Source: Symbiodinium natans
Taxonomy: Eukaryota > Sar > Dinophyceae > Suessiales > Symbiodiniaceae
NCBI GenBank assembly: GCA_905221605.1
Contig: CAJNDS010000242.1
Coordinates: 1 to 64,000 of the forward strand
Length of the DNA: 64,000 nucleotides
Direction of reading: 5' to 3'
The position numbers were made by a program, and so were the translations under genes. How positions within the stretch are numbered: the stretch's first letter is position 1; the number at the start of each line of letters is the position of its first letter. This document shows, piece by piece, positions 44,847-54,865 of this stretch. A model generated the notes under the pieces. It searched no databases, was not told the origin of the DNA, and saw only the letters and a program-made list of their open reading frames with translations.

Positions 44847-45672
44847 CTGTGTGTATATGTATATAGAAGTAAATAATTTGTCTGTTTATTTTTATATTTA
44901 TGTAATTTATTTATCTTCGTAATACAATATGACCCAGCTCGGACCAGAAATGCTGGTCTTGACTTGAGAGGACAAGGCTGCGAATGAGGCATCTCATGAA
45001 AATATTCATCACAACTAACAAGAACGATGATGACTTGCAGCCGTTCTGTATCATTATAGTATTTTCAGTATAGGATTACCATAGTGTTATGATTTTTCTC
45101 AACACGTTTCTACTAATCCATTCGAATTGGGGCGCTTTTTGAAACCGCACCAGGCCTGGCATTCGGCGCAAGGCAGAAGCAGAAACGGTGGCGGCCCAAA
45201 GTCCAGTTAGTCTAAACCGAGGCAAACGTTGGCTGCGAGGGCTTGGGTTTAGGGTTTCGCACTCGCCCAAGAAGGGCGCTGGTACGTGCCTTGTCCCAGG
45301 CTCAACACCACGGCAGCGTGCTGGCCCCGGCATGCAAGCGCTTTTGCCGGGCAGGTTCGCGCCGAGCTGGGAGGATTCAACCTGAAACACTGAGGTTGAA
45401 GCCACAGCCAGTGTTTAGAAGGCAGAACAGCGACAAGCTGCTCAGGAGAGAATCAAGATCTTGCATCTGTTTATGAGCCGAAGTTGCTCCGTGGAAGCTG
45501 GGCAAAGCTTAGGGCATGTGCTGTGGCTGCTGTGGCTCAGGAGCAAGCTAAGCTCGGGTGGCGCTTCCGACGATGAAAGCGAGATCTTATCAAACCCTGG
45601 AAAAGCCAGAAGGCGCTTCTCCGCTACATGCCCAATCATGCCCATCACTCGCCTCATGCTGAGAGATCGTGG
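43361..45672. other. Stretch with microsatellites, no confirmed gene
   Basis: A three-unit tandem of about 20 bases (ttgcgggtttctttggggcaa) lies at 43563-43622. TA-type tracts lie at 43695-43755 and 44295-44352, and an ATAC/TA/GT tract at 44670-44870. One island CCCTAAACCCTAAACC sits at 43928-43945 just before a CAG. A zinc-ribbon-like piece (RPCDCCGETRKTTNFS) at 44390-44440 could be an exon. Confidence 0.4.
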
Positions 45673-45796
45673 CCCTAAACCCTAAACCCTAAACCCTAAA
45701 CCCTAAACCCTAAACCCTAAACCCTAAACCCTAAACCCTAAACCCTAAACCCTAAACCCTAAACCCTAAACCCTAAACCCTAAACCCTAAACCCTA
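45673..45796. repeat. (CCCTAAA)n telomere-type array, 17 units
   Basis: The longest clean telomere-like island in the window, about 124 bases of perfect CCCTAAA on the plus strand, with unique sequence on both sides. It is interstitial, not a chromosome end. Confidence 0.98.
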
Positions 45797-47110
45797 AGCC
45801 GATCGGCCCACGGAATTTCAAACCCCTCTAGAGCAGCGTGCATTCAACCTGGTGGTTCAGGCGCGGCAGATGTAAGACCAACAACAACGATGCTGGCCTG
45901 GCGAGCAATAGTCGGCAACCTAGATGACCTCCCTCCGACCGCCCGACGCCTCTCAACTTGAACTCCGAAAGGCCCTGCCAGAATGAGTAGATGGTAGCAA
46001 TCACAACATAAGACTTCTGATGTTATATACAATTGCAGTACACTTCCAACGAAGACCATTTGCCCGTGGTTGCTGGGTTGTTGGTTCTTGTGCAGAGTCT
46101 TCGCCAAGAGAGACCTCTTCGGGCCCAGGCCTTGCACCTCCAACCGAAGATGGTGGTGGCACGCAGCGGCCCGAAAAGGGTTCTGCTGGGGTTAGGTTTA
46201 AGGGAATTTAGGGTTTGTCCCAAGAGTGTAGCAGGCAGGAAGTGTGTCGCCGTAGATCAGACGTATTGTCTCAGAGAACAAAGAATGGGCATCGTGACAG
46301 TGGGTAGCGTTCGCAGCTTGCTTTAGTCATTGGACACTGAAGGGGCAGATTTATTTCAATGCTAATTAGACGGTGGTCTTTCAAGTAGGTATGGCTATGC
46401 ATGCGGCCATCGCACACAGATGTCCGTGAAACACGCATCGACAGACGGGCTCGCTGACCCATCATGGGTTCTTTGTGGTCACGCCGTTCCACTGATCTGC
46501 GTTATGCGACAATGTGGGGAAGTTGTATGTAGAGAGAAGTGCTTCTGCACTCCTTCAAGCCCAGCAGAAGAAGAAGAAAAAGAAGAAGAGAGAGACAGGA
46601 AAACAAGAGAGAAACATGCCGGTCCTGTTTTCCTTTGTCATGAGGCCGCAGAGAAGAGCGAAGCTCATGCGGGCGAACACGGCAAACCTTAGCGGAATTG
46701 GCAAGGGGCGGCGCTCTCAGAGATTCACTCTCCGGGCTCGCCTGAGCTTTGATGCACAACTTGGGGCCATGCAGGAGCACTGTCAGCAGCGAAGGAAGTC
46801 AGGCGCCACTGACGAAACCTGCAACGTAGAAATGGCATGTCTTTCTGTCTCTCATTTGGGTGCTGTGGTTGCTTCTTGCACCATCTCCTGCCGGAAGCTA
46901 CTTTGCTCAAGCTGGAATTGTGGAGCAGCAGAAGCCCTCTTCTGACAAGCAATGCCGGAGGGAAAGGCGAGGCGCAAGATCACCGCCGCGGCCTGTCCAC
47001 AATTACCGGGAAAAGGGGGGGGACTTTCGAGGTGCAGCTGCCCTAAACCCTAAACCCTAACCCTAAACCCTAAACCCTAAACCCTAAACCCCCCAATTGC
47101 CTTTTTGCAG
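45797..47110. other. Region upstream of the cytochrome b5 exons
   Basis: Exon-like pieces occur at 46033-46180 (NEDHLPVVAGLLVLVQSL) and around 46900. A CCCTAAA island at 47040-47094 lies in the intron directly before the first b5 exon. The b5 start codon must be upstream of 47111, but I could not place it. Confidence 0.4.
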
Positions 47111-47915
47111 AGGCCGAGCTTGAAAAGCACGGCTCGGAAGACAATGCTTGGATGGCCCTCCACGGCTTGGTCCTCAATCTGTCCAAGGACGGCCTCAAAG
47201 CTGAGAAGGGCCTCTGATATTTTAGCAGTGGGCTTGAAAAAGTGCATGTATATAAAGTACAAAAAATGAGTACAACAACAACAGAAGAACAGGCAAAACT
47301 CACCAGGAAGTGAAGAGAAGCGAAGGCTTCCAGAAAACGTCGCTGCAGCAGGGTTTGCCTGGCAAGGATTTCTTGGACGAGCACCCGGGCGGCCCGGACG
47401 TCGTGACCGCATTGGCTGGCAAGGACTGTCCTCAGCTCAAAGCAACACGGCTCGCACAAGTTGCGCAAACCTACCACAAGATGTCTGCTTGCGGAGTGCA
47501 GCGCACCGGCTGAACCCTAAACATCCCTAAACCCTAAACCCCTAAACCGCCAGTTTTGCTTCCGCAGGACGGCACGCAGGACTTCGAGGACATCTCGCAC
47601 AGCGACAGTGCTCGGGACTGGGCCAGCAAGCTTCCTGACCTGAGTAGAAAGTGATTTTCTCTGATCAAGTTGTCACCAAGAAGGGACAGGCAGGGTTTTT
47701 CCCTATGGGAGCCTATGGACCTATTCATATAGCTTAGGCTGATCATCGGCTACATGGAGAGCGCTGCGGAGGAGGAGGGCATTGAGACGAAGCTGGTCCC
47801 GAAGCATGCGGAAGCAGCGGCGAAGGGGGGAGGTGGTGGTGGTCTCGGGGCTTTTGTGCCAGCAGTGCTTGTCCTCGGATTGGCGCTGGGAGCGTACTAC
47901 TTCCTGAACAAGTGA
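47111..47915 (+). CDS. Cytochrome b5, tail-anchored (four exons, N-terminus not found)
   Basis: A small heme protein donating electrons to membrane desaturases and similar enzymes. Exons: 47111-47187 (AELEKHGSEDNAWMALHGLV then LNLSK), 47367-47423 (DFLDEHPGGPDVVTALAGK), 47568-about 47637 (DGTQDFEDISHSDSARDWAS), 47739-47915 (LIIGYMESAAEEEGIETKLV, a Gly run, then LGAFVPAVLVLGLALGAYYF, LNK-stop). Heme-ligand His residues are in DEHPGG and ISHSD. The single C-terminal helix with a two-residue tail fits an ER or outer mitochondrial tail anchor. Introns 47188-47366 and 47424-47567 start with GA and end with AG and carry matching short repeats (AAGGA; AG/GAC) at both borders. The splice between exons 3 and 4 is not resolved. 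The second intron holds CCCTAAA text. Confidence 0.88.
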
Positions 47916-48513
47916 GTCAGACCGCAAGTTCGCAAGTGCATGAGAGGGCGGATTTTCGCACACACTTGCCACTACCCAAGTGCACTGCTCTTGGAGCTAA
48001 GCCCCTCTTGCAAGCACAGTCGAAAGGATGGAAAAGAACTTGGCCCGAACACCGCATGTGAAGATGAGCTCAGGGCAACAGAGACTTGCACCACGCGCAT
48101 GAGATCTCCATGCTTCGTCAGGCTATGGAAGCGAAGGAGGTCTTGACCAGCGCCGGGTGCCTCAGTCTTCGTGTCCTACTCTGGCAAAAGGTTTGAAGTT
48201 GTTTAGCTGGTCTCGGACTATTCTGGTATAAGGCCTTTAGATGGTCTCGCAGTGTTTTGGCTTTCGGGTCATGGTAACATACAATCCGTGCTGTTTCGCC
48301 CCCACATGTTTCCTCTCTCCTTTTTCGCCCGGCGGGCTCCTTTCGGGTGTCATGTCGCAAACGTGCCTGAAGGATAAGCGACGCTGCTCCCCTGACAACT
48401 CCAATACCAGCCCCACACATGGACACCCTAAACCTTAAACCCTAAACCCTAAACCTTAAACCCTAAACCCTAAACCCTAAACCCTGACACACCTCTGCCC
48501 ACACACATCACAG
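47916..48513. other. Spacer with telomere-like island
   Basis: A CCCTAAA island of about nine units lies at 48425-48485. No gene recognised in 47916-48420. Confidence 0.5.
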
Positions 48514-48822
48514 CAAACTGGGCGGCTCAGAGCTTGGCTTTCCGAGGTCAAGGAGCCCAAGGCCGGTGAGCGCAAGAAGGCGACCATGGAAACAAAGAAG
48601 CTCCCTGGGGTTTAGGGCTTAGGGCTTAGGGTTTAGGGTTTAGGGTTTAGGGTTTAGGGTTTAGGGTTTACAGGTTGAGGGTTCAAGGGGGCCAGCCTCT
48701 TTCGCATGTCATGCGCATCCTTTTGCAGGCACCCGAGAAGCCCGCATCCGTGGAGCTTTCCGACGGAGAGGGCGTCAAGGCCTGCACGTGGAGCTTGGGA
48801 AAGCTTCTACTTTTCCTTCTGC

Positions 48823-48856
<34 letters not shown>

Positions 48857-49072
48857 ACTCTTTCTCTTTCCCTTTCCCTTTCTCTTTCTCTTTCTCTTTT
48901 TCTTTCTCTTTTCTCTTTCTCTTTTCTCTTTCTCTTTCTCTTTCTCTTTCGCTTTCGCAAATTCCGGTTGCTGCAGGTGCCCCCGCTTCCTCAGCGAACG
49001 TTGCCAGGGGGCTACGCAGTGGGCGAGAGAGCAGCCCCTCCGGCTCGCCTTGAGCTCCGAAAAACCCGATGA
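48514..49072 (+). CDS. Small multi-exon gene of unknown function, 3' part
   Basis: Three exon-like pieces precede a stop. 48514-48565 reads QTGRLRAWLSEVKEPKA and ends at a good donor (GTGAGCG). 48729-about 48805 reads APEKPASVELSDGEGVKACT then WSLGK, after a CAG. 48977-49072 reads VPPLPQRTLPGGYAVGERAA then PPARLELRKTR-stop, after CTGCAG. LPGGYxVGE recurs, from memory, in a dinoflagellate domain family of unknown role. The first intron contains a TTTAGGG island (48603-48670) and the second a TTTCTC polypyrimidine tract (48812-48955). Confidence 0.45.
48812..48955. repeat. (TTTCTC)n polypyrimidine tract in an intron
   Basis: About 140 bases of CTCTTT/CCCTTT units just before the acceptor at 48976. 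Confidence 0.95.
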
Positions 49073-49360
49073 AAGGGGGTGGTTCTGATGTGTCCCCTCC
49101 TTCTTTATTCTTTTGCTGCCAGCGTTGGTGCCAGGTGACGCTGATTTCCAGAGAGGCGCAGAATCAGACGATGCCCCGGCATGCTTTGCTATTGCAAGGC
49201 GCAGGTGTCGTATGCGGCGCGACCTTTTTCTTACGCCGGCCGGATGCTAAAATCATGGCAGGCTGCTGATGGAGCTGGGTCAGGAAGGGAATGTTGTTGG
49301 AGCGGCCTGCAACTCATTGACTCCGGATGCCGACATGCGCTCTTGCCCCGCAGTCCGAGA

Positions 49361-49461
49361 CCCTAAACCCTAAACCCTAAACCCTAAACCCTAAACCCTA
49401 AACCCTAAACCCTAAACCCTAAACCCTAAAGCCTAAACCCTAAACCCTAAACCCTAACCCT
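49361..49461. repeat. (CCCTAAA)n telomere-type array, about 14 units
   Basis: Near-perfect array with one gcctaaa variant, ending in accctaaccctac; flanked by unrelated sequence. Confidence 0.98.
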
Positions 49462-50865
49462 ACATGCAATATGTATGTATACTATATAACAAAGATCAAC
49501 CTTAAACTTAAGCCAGACTCAGAACATGAAGACCCTAGCTCCCCCCGAAAAGCATAGATAAATCACATATGTATACACATGCACATATTAAGTAAAATGG
49601 TTTATGCTCTATTAGTATATATACATTTTTTGTGTGTATATATATATATTATTGATATACTATGTATGTATTTGCTATATCAATATGTGCATATGGTGCT
49701 TGGCACGTACTGGCGCCCGAGTGGAAGAGGAAGCAAGCTCGCAGCGGGGGCCCAATGCAACTCAATATATACCTGTACATATTCATGCATTCAATTTCCG
49801 CACTGCATATTACATATATATATATATATATATATATACGTGCACAAGTTGTGTGAACATATCTTTTGCATATCATTGTAGCATCTCCGATATGATAAGA
49901 TTGCTATAACATATGAACATCATCTTGTCCGGGGCGTGTCGAGGTCGAGCGCCGCTTTGGGAGCGAGGTGGACCTGCGCCTGCTGGCTCGGGAGCCCGGC
50001 GTGAACCCCCCCGCCATTTTAGGGCTCAGGGTTTAGGGTTTAGGGAAAAGGGTTTAGGGTTTAGGGTTCCGGATGCAAAAAGGGTTTAGGGTTTAGGGTC
50101 AAGAGTCAGGGCTCAAAAAAAGTGCCAAAGGGGGGGGGGGGGATGAGGCACCCCACAGACTCGCAGTCTGCGTCGTGAGCATTGGCACACTTAGGTCCAG
50201 TTTCCCCGTGGTGTCTGCTGGCGCTGCGACCGTTGCTTCAACATGCCAACAGAGCTCTCTATCGGCAGTGCTTTTGCAGCTGGCCTTGCAGCGCATGGCA
50301 GGTGGCTTTCGCCATTCCAAATCAGCGTGCGCCCCAAACCTTTTCAGAAAGTGCATAGGTGGCCCAAAGTGGGCCAAAGTGATTCCAAGTGAGACGTAAG
50401 TTGCACATGGTGTTCTCTCAGTCGCGGGGAGCGAAGACGGAACGTGAGGTCAGCCGGCTCAATTCGGTGCCGCGCGCGCTGCTGGAATATTTGGCTTCAA
50501 CTGGGGATGCAGGGCACCGGCCCTGGTACGATGGGCCAAGACGAGTCATCATGACGAAAGGGCAGCATGTCGTCGTCGCCGGGCTTCTTGGTTTTCAGGT
50601 GAAGTCCCTGATCACCTTGCTCAACCCGCCAGCCCATCAGCCGCACCAGGTTGGTCTGTGTGAGCTGTGAGACACGTCGCCTCTGAAACCCTCGAAGAAG
50701 TTCTTTTCATGCCCATGTACCTCGCCGTGTCACCATCTTGCTTTTTGTCTTGCTGTCGTTTGGCTCAGATGGCTCTACGTCAGGGTGTGGTGCAGATCTG
50801 CAGACACGCCCCCCATGCCATGCCAGCGAGACGGATGAGACAGTGCCGGCTCTCCAGATGCAGAG
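49462..50865. other. AT-rich then mixed stretch
   Basis: 49470-49915 is AT-rich with TA tracts at 49635-49655 and 49812-49840. TTTAGGG text lies at 50025-50098, and a run of 13 G at 50129-50141. An open piece at 50389-50670 (TGDAGHRPWYDGPRRVIMTK) might be an exon. Confidence 0.4.
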
Positions 50866-51435
50866 ATGGCATCAACGTTTGAGGTCTTCAACCTCGGCAG
50901 TGAGCGGTCCACCCCCCGTAGCAGGGCTGGTCAGAGAGCCTGCCAATGGTTCAACCAGCCACGGCCCTACGTACAGAAGGCTGGCATACGAGCCTACCAG
51001 CAAGCTCCGGTCCACGTTGGCATGATGCACCCTCCCCAGTCCGAGACCGTGCGCCGCGACCTCCTTCAATATCTGGAGGCCAATGGCATCAACCATCCGC
51101 AGCCGAGAAAGATGGTGAGCCCCAGTGCACCAGACTTGCGCCCCAGGGCCGTTCCTCGCTGGAGGCCCAGTGGGCTTAGCCCTGTGAGGCAGCCAAGCTT
51201 GGGCGTGCTGCCGCCCGACCCTCAACCGCGGGCGCCACGAAAGCCTCCGATCCGGCCAGCGGCAAAGGTTCTGCACCTGCGGCCCCCCAATGAAACCATC
51301 AATGTCGGGGCCTGGGCTTGCAGAATCAGGGCAGTGCTGGCAGAACATGGCATAAGAGGGGGGATCCGGTACACAAGCCCCCCACAACTGAGAGGTAGAA
51401 GAGGATGTGGCCAAGAAAAGCATGTAAAATCATAA
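50866..51435 (+). CDS. Hypothetical Pro/Arg-rich protein
   Basis: A 189-codon frame from ATG (MASTFEVFNLGSERSTPRSR) to a stop at 51433-51435. It has PQSETVRRDLLQYLEANGIN near residue 60, a Pro-rich middle (LRPRAVPRWRPSGLSPVRQP) and an ordered-looking end (ETINVGAWACRIRAVLAEHG). No known domain. The opposite strand is also open for 183 codons, so coding is uncertain. Confidence 0.35.
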   Translation: MASTFEVFNLGSERSTPRSRAGQRACQWFNQPRPYVQKAGIRAYQQAPVHVGMMHPPQSETVRRDLLQYLEANGINHPQPRKMVSPSAPDLRPRAVPRWRPSGLSPVRQPSLGVLPPDPQPRAPRKPPIRPAAKVLHLRPPNETINVGAWACRIRAVLAEHGIRGGIRYTSPPQLRGRRGCGQEKHVKS

Positions 51436-52715
51436 TCGCTCAGGTGATGCACAACAAGGAGGTTCGGAGAAAGAGCTTCTCGCTGCCTGGCGGCGCCTTG
51501 CTCCTACCTCATATTTAGCAGGCCCAGCTTCCATGCCCTAGAACCCCCTTAAAAGTCCCTTTATAGGGTTGATTATGGGGATTTTATAGGGCCGAGTAGC
51601 CCATCCTGGTTGTCCAGCAAGCTCCACGAAGAGTGAGCAGAACAGTACGGGTTGCACTCGTGTCAGCCGAGAGTGCGCTGCACCTGTGTGGCTTGGTAAA
51701 CTACAAGGGTATTGGGTTTAGGGTTTAGGGTTTAGAGTGGATGCAAAAAGGGTTTAGGGTTTACGCCTACGTGAACTGTAGCAGTGTAACGTGTACAGGG
51801 GCATGGCCAAGCCAGCCGAGAAGTTGCAGCTCGCATGGCGAAGTCAACCGAGCTGAACTGCTGCAAGTTACAAGTTGGATAGTGGACAGAAGTGGACAGG
51901 GAAAACAAGACTCCATGAAGGAACCGCAAGCGGACAGCAGAAGTGTGGGTTACCAGATGTCCGTAGCGAGACGCGGTGGCAGGAGTTGTGGCTGGGCGAC
52001 GAGGGTACAGTGAGAAGCTTAAGCTGGAACACTCCGCCAACATAGGGTTTAGGGTTTAGGGTTTAGGGTTTAGGGTTTAGGCGACGATTCATGCAGTGGC
52101 AAGTACTTTGTGCGAGGAGCATGCAGAGTGTTGCGTGCACGCGCTAGTGAGGTAGTGGGGCCATCAGTGGTCAAAGGCAAGCTTGCCGTCCGCCCGTTCC
52201 TCAGGCATGACCCTTCGTGTACGTTGCGGGCTCTTTCTTCGCTTTGCCTTCGGCTCCTGCCACGTGAAGTGGATAAGGTTTTGACAATGGAATTGGCGAG
52301 TGGAGCATTTGGCCCAGCCTTATTTGCAAGACGGAGGCCGGGCAAGAACCTTAATTACAGGAAGACCAGGCAAGAAGCGAGACATTTCATGAACGACAGA
52401 TTCCCAGAATTCTTCTGATTGCCGTTCTGATTTCTTGATTTTACTCATTTCTGGTGATGATCATTGGCACTCACCATCGTTCGACTTGGGGACTCCTGAG
52501 CTCCTCGCCCAGGTCTGATGGACAGTTTTACCCGAAACCCTAAACCCTAAACCCTAAACCCTAAACTCCCGAAAACCTCAAAACTCAAAACCCTGCTTTA
52601 AAGACGCCCGCAAGAGAAGTCCGCGGAGGATTTCCTGCATAATCCCGGACGATCCCAATGCAGTGCCCAGCAACATTGCTGAGCTGTAGGGTGGGGGGTG
52701 TTTTTCTGGTAAGAC
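51436..52715. other. Stretch with telomere-like islands
   Basis: TTTAGGG text at 51714-51765 and 52044-52080, CCCTAAA text at 52535-52567. A short G/C foldback (agtccctttatagggttg ... attttatagggcc) lies at 51555-51593. No gene recognised. Confidence 0.45.
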
Positions 52716-53088
52716 TTGGGATGTTGCCCCCTTGTACGAACAGTCCTTAACAGGGATGAATATAGCCCCCTATGGGCCGCACGGGGCAGACACCGCACGT
52801 GGCCTTTAGCCATGTTATGCTCCTGCAGGGCTGTTTTGAGCGGCTGTAGCACGCTCTGTGATGTGCGCGCCGGCGGGCAAGTGTTCTCGCCCAGCCCTTG
52901 CTTTTGTACCTTCTCCATTGTCCAGTCGGCTGCCAAGTTGTCCTTGCTTCTTGGGTTGGCCTTAAGTCTTGCGCCGCCCTCAGACGTAGTGGCTGGTGTG
53001 TCCTTTCCGTTTTCCTTCACCCTCAGCCCCCTATTGCAATCCCGATGATGGAGATGTCAGTATAAGGGGGAACACCTCAAGGTAAGAC
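52708..53088. mobile_element. Foldback element, 365 bp, with perfect 8-bp TSD GGTAAGAC
   Basis: Ends TTGGGATGTTGCCCCCTTG (from 52716) and TATAAGGGGGAACACCTCAA (to 53080). GGTAAGAC stands directly outside both ends (52708-52715 and 53081-53088), an exact 8-bp target duplication. Near the left end it carries the family motif GAACAGTCCTTAACAGGGAT. The interior is longer than in the other copies and has open frames on both strands with no recognisable transposase, so it is non-autonomous or carries captured sequence. Confidence 0.9.
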
Positions 53089-53234
53089 GATTGAGTGCCA
53101 TGAGTGTCGACTCTGTCTGTCTCACGATTAGAGCCACTTTTTCGGTTCTCACACGATAAATGAAGAAGCACAACCTAGGTATGTATTTAGATAGATTTGT
53201 GAGGAGCGCGTCTCGGAAGTATTGACCCCCCAGC

Positions 53235-53428
53235 AGAATGAAAAAAAACACAAGAAAAATACAAGAATGAATTCAAGAGAAAATACAAGTAGCGATTCAG
53301 GAACAACGGTGAAATACAAAAAAATGCAAGACAAATACAAAAAAAATGCAAGAAAAATACAAGAAAAAATACAAGAAAAATACAAGAAAAATGCAAGAAC
53401 AATACGAGAAAAATGCAAGCAAAGGAAA

Positions 53429-53479
<51 letters not shown>

Positions 53480-54285
53480 CTTGTGTTTTTGTCGTATTTT
53501 TTCCGTATTTTTCGCGTATTTTTTCCGTATTTTTCCGTATTTTTTTCGTATTTTTTCGTATTTGTTCAGTATTTTTTTCGCATTTTTTCGTGTTTTTCGC
53601 GTATTTTTCGCAATTCCCCCCCCCCCCCCCCGCCCCCCCCCGCCCCCCCCCCCCCGCCCCCCCCCCCCCCGACCCCCCCCCCCCACCCCCCGCCCCCCCC
53701 CCCCCCCCCCCCCCCCGCGCCCCCGCCCCCCCACCCCCGCCCCCCCCCCCCCCGCCCCCCCCCCCCCCCACCCCGCCCCCGCCCCCCCCGCGAAAAACCG
53801 AAAAAACACGAAAAAAAAAAACCGAAAAAAACACGAAAAAAATACGAAAAAAATACGAAAAAAACACGGAAAAAATACGAAAAAATACGGAAAAAATACT
53901 GAAAAAATATGGAAAAATACGCGAAAAATACGAAAAAAATACGACAACAACACAAGCCCCCCCCCCCCCCCCGCGCCTCCGCGCCTCTTGTATTTTTCTT
54001 GTATTTGCTCTTGTGTTTTTCTTGTACTTTTCTTGCATTTTTCTTGTAATTTTCTTGTATGTTCCTTGCATTTTTCTTGTATTTTTCTCGTATATTTCTT
54101 GTGTTTTTCTTGTTATTTTTTGTATTTTTCTTGTATTGTCTTGTAAGTTGCCCTTTGTTTTTTTTTGGTAATTTTCTTGTATTTTTCTTGCACTTTGTTC
54201 GGCTGGCTTTTCTGCGCTCGTATTTTTCTTGCATTCCCCGTTTGTATTTTTTTTGTATTTCTTCTTGTATTTATTTAGTTTTACT
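53235..54285. repeat. Nested quasi-palindrome with G and C tracts
   Basis: Order on the plus strand: (AAATACAAGAA)n 53235-53425; about 48 G 53432-53479; (TTTTTCGTATT)n 53484-53612; almost pure C 53617-53790; (AATACGAAAAA)n 53790-53955; 14 C then cgcgcctcc 53957-53983; (TTGTATTTTTC)n 53987-54285. Outer, tract and inner arms are each reverse complements of their partners around the C-rich centre. The long open frames across it are artefacts of simple sequence. Confidence 0.92.
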
Positions 54286-54790
54286 AAAACCCAATACTTC
54301 CGGCACCACGCCCGTCACAAAGATAGATATGTGTCTTGCCAGTTTTTGCTGTTATGGTCATTTTTCATACTATACTCCAATTTCTATACTTACGGTTCTA
54401 TTCGTTCCAAGCGCAAAAGTTTCCAAATTGGAGTTACGACGGCTGCTGCCACACTACCACACCGATTGTTGTCATGAGTTGGGCTCACTTTTTTAGAAGT
54501 AGTGCTTTGTTCCAGGCAGGTGATGTGCACAGACCGGGGATGGTTTTGGGCTGGACTTTTTTTTGTCCATTCTAGTTGCCTGCAGAGGGACTGCAGTCCT
54601 GTCGAACAGCACAAGTTTCGCCACGAAAAGCGGTATCTCGGCGACGAGGGGCGGCGCAAAGTGATAAAGTGATGCTTCGCAAAACACGTCGTCGCAGAAG
54701 CCCCGGCCCTACAGCAAGTCGTCTGTGAGGTGTCCCACCCCCCAAGCCCACGACGATGTGCCTCAGCTTTTTCTCGCTCCAACCACACAG
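54286..54790. other. Spacer before an exon
   Basis: No feature supported beyond the acceptor-like AACCACACAG at 54781-54790. Confidence 0.4.
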
Positions 54791-54865
54791 GCCTACGAGG
54801 AAGCCGTCCAGGAAAAGATCCAGGGATTCGCTCGGGGTGATCGAGCCCAGGACTCGGAGGTCACG
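54791..54865 (+). CDS. Internal exon, unknown protein
   Basis: A 25-codon exon between CACACAG and the donor GTGAGACG: AYEEAVQEKIQGFARGDRAQ then DSEVT. Clean splice signals at both ends make it credible, but the parent gene is not recognised. Confidence 0.45.

Noticed and set aside
45673-45796. Chromosome end
   Set aside because: The CCCTAAA array is short and has genes on both sides; many similar islands occur in the window.
53187-54234. Several 200-290 codon frames with poly-Gly or poly-Pro and Phe/Lys repeats
   Set aside because: They are translations of the nested palindrome's simple sequence, open in nearly all frames and on both strands.
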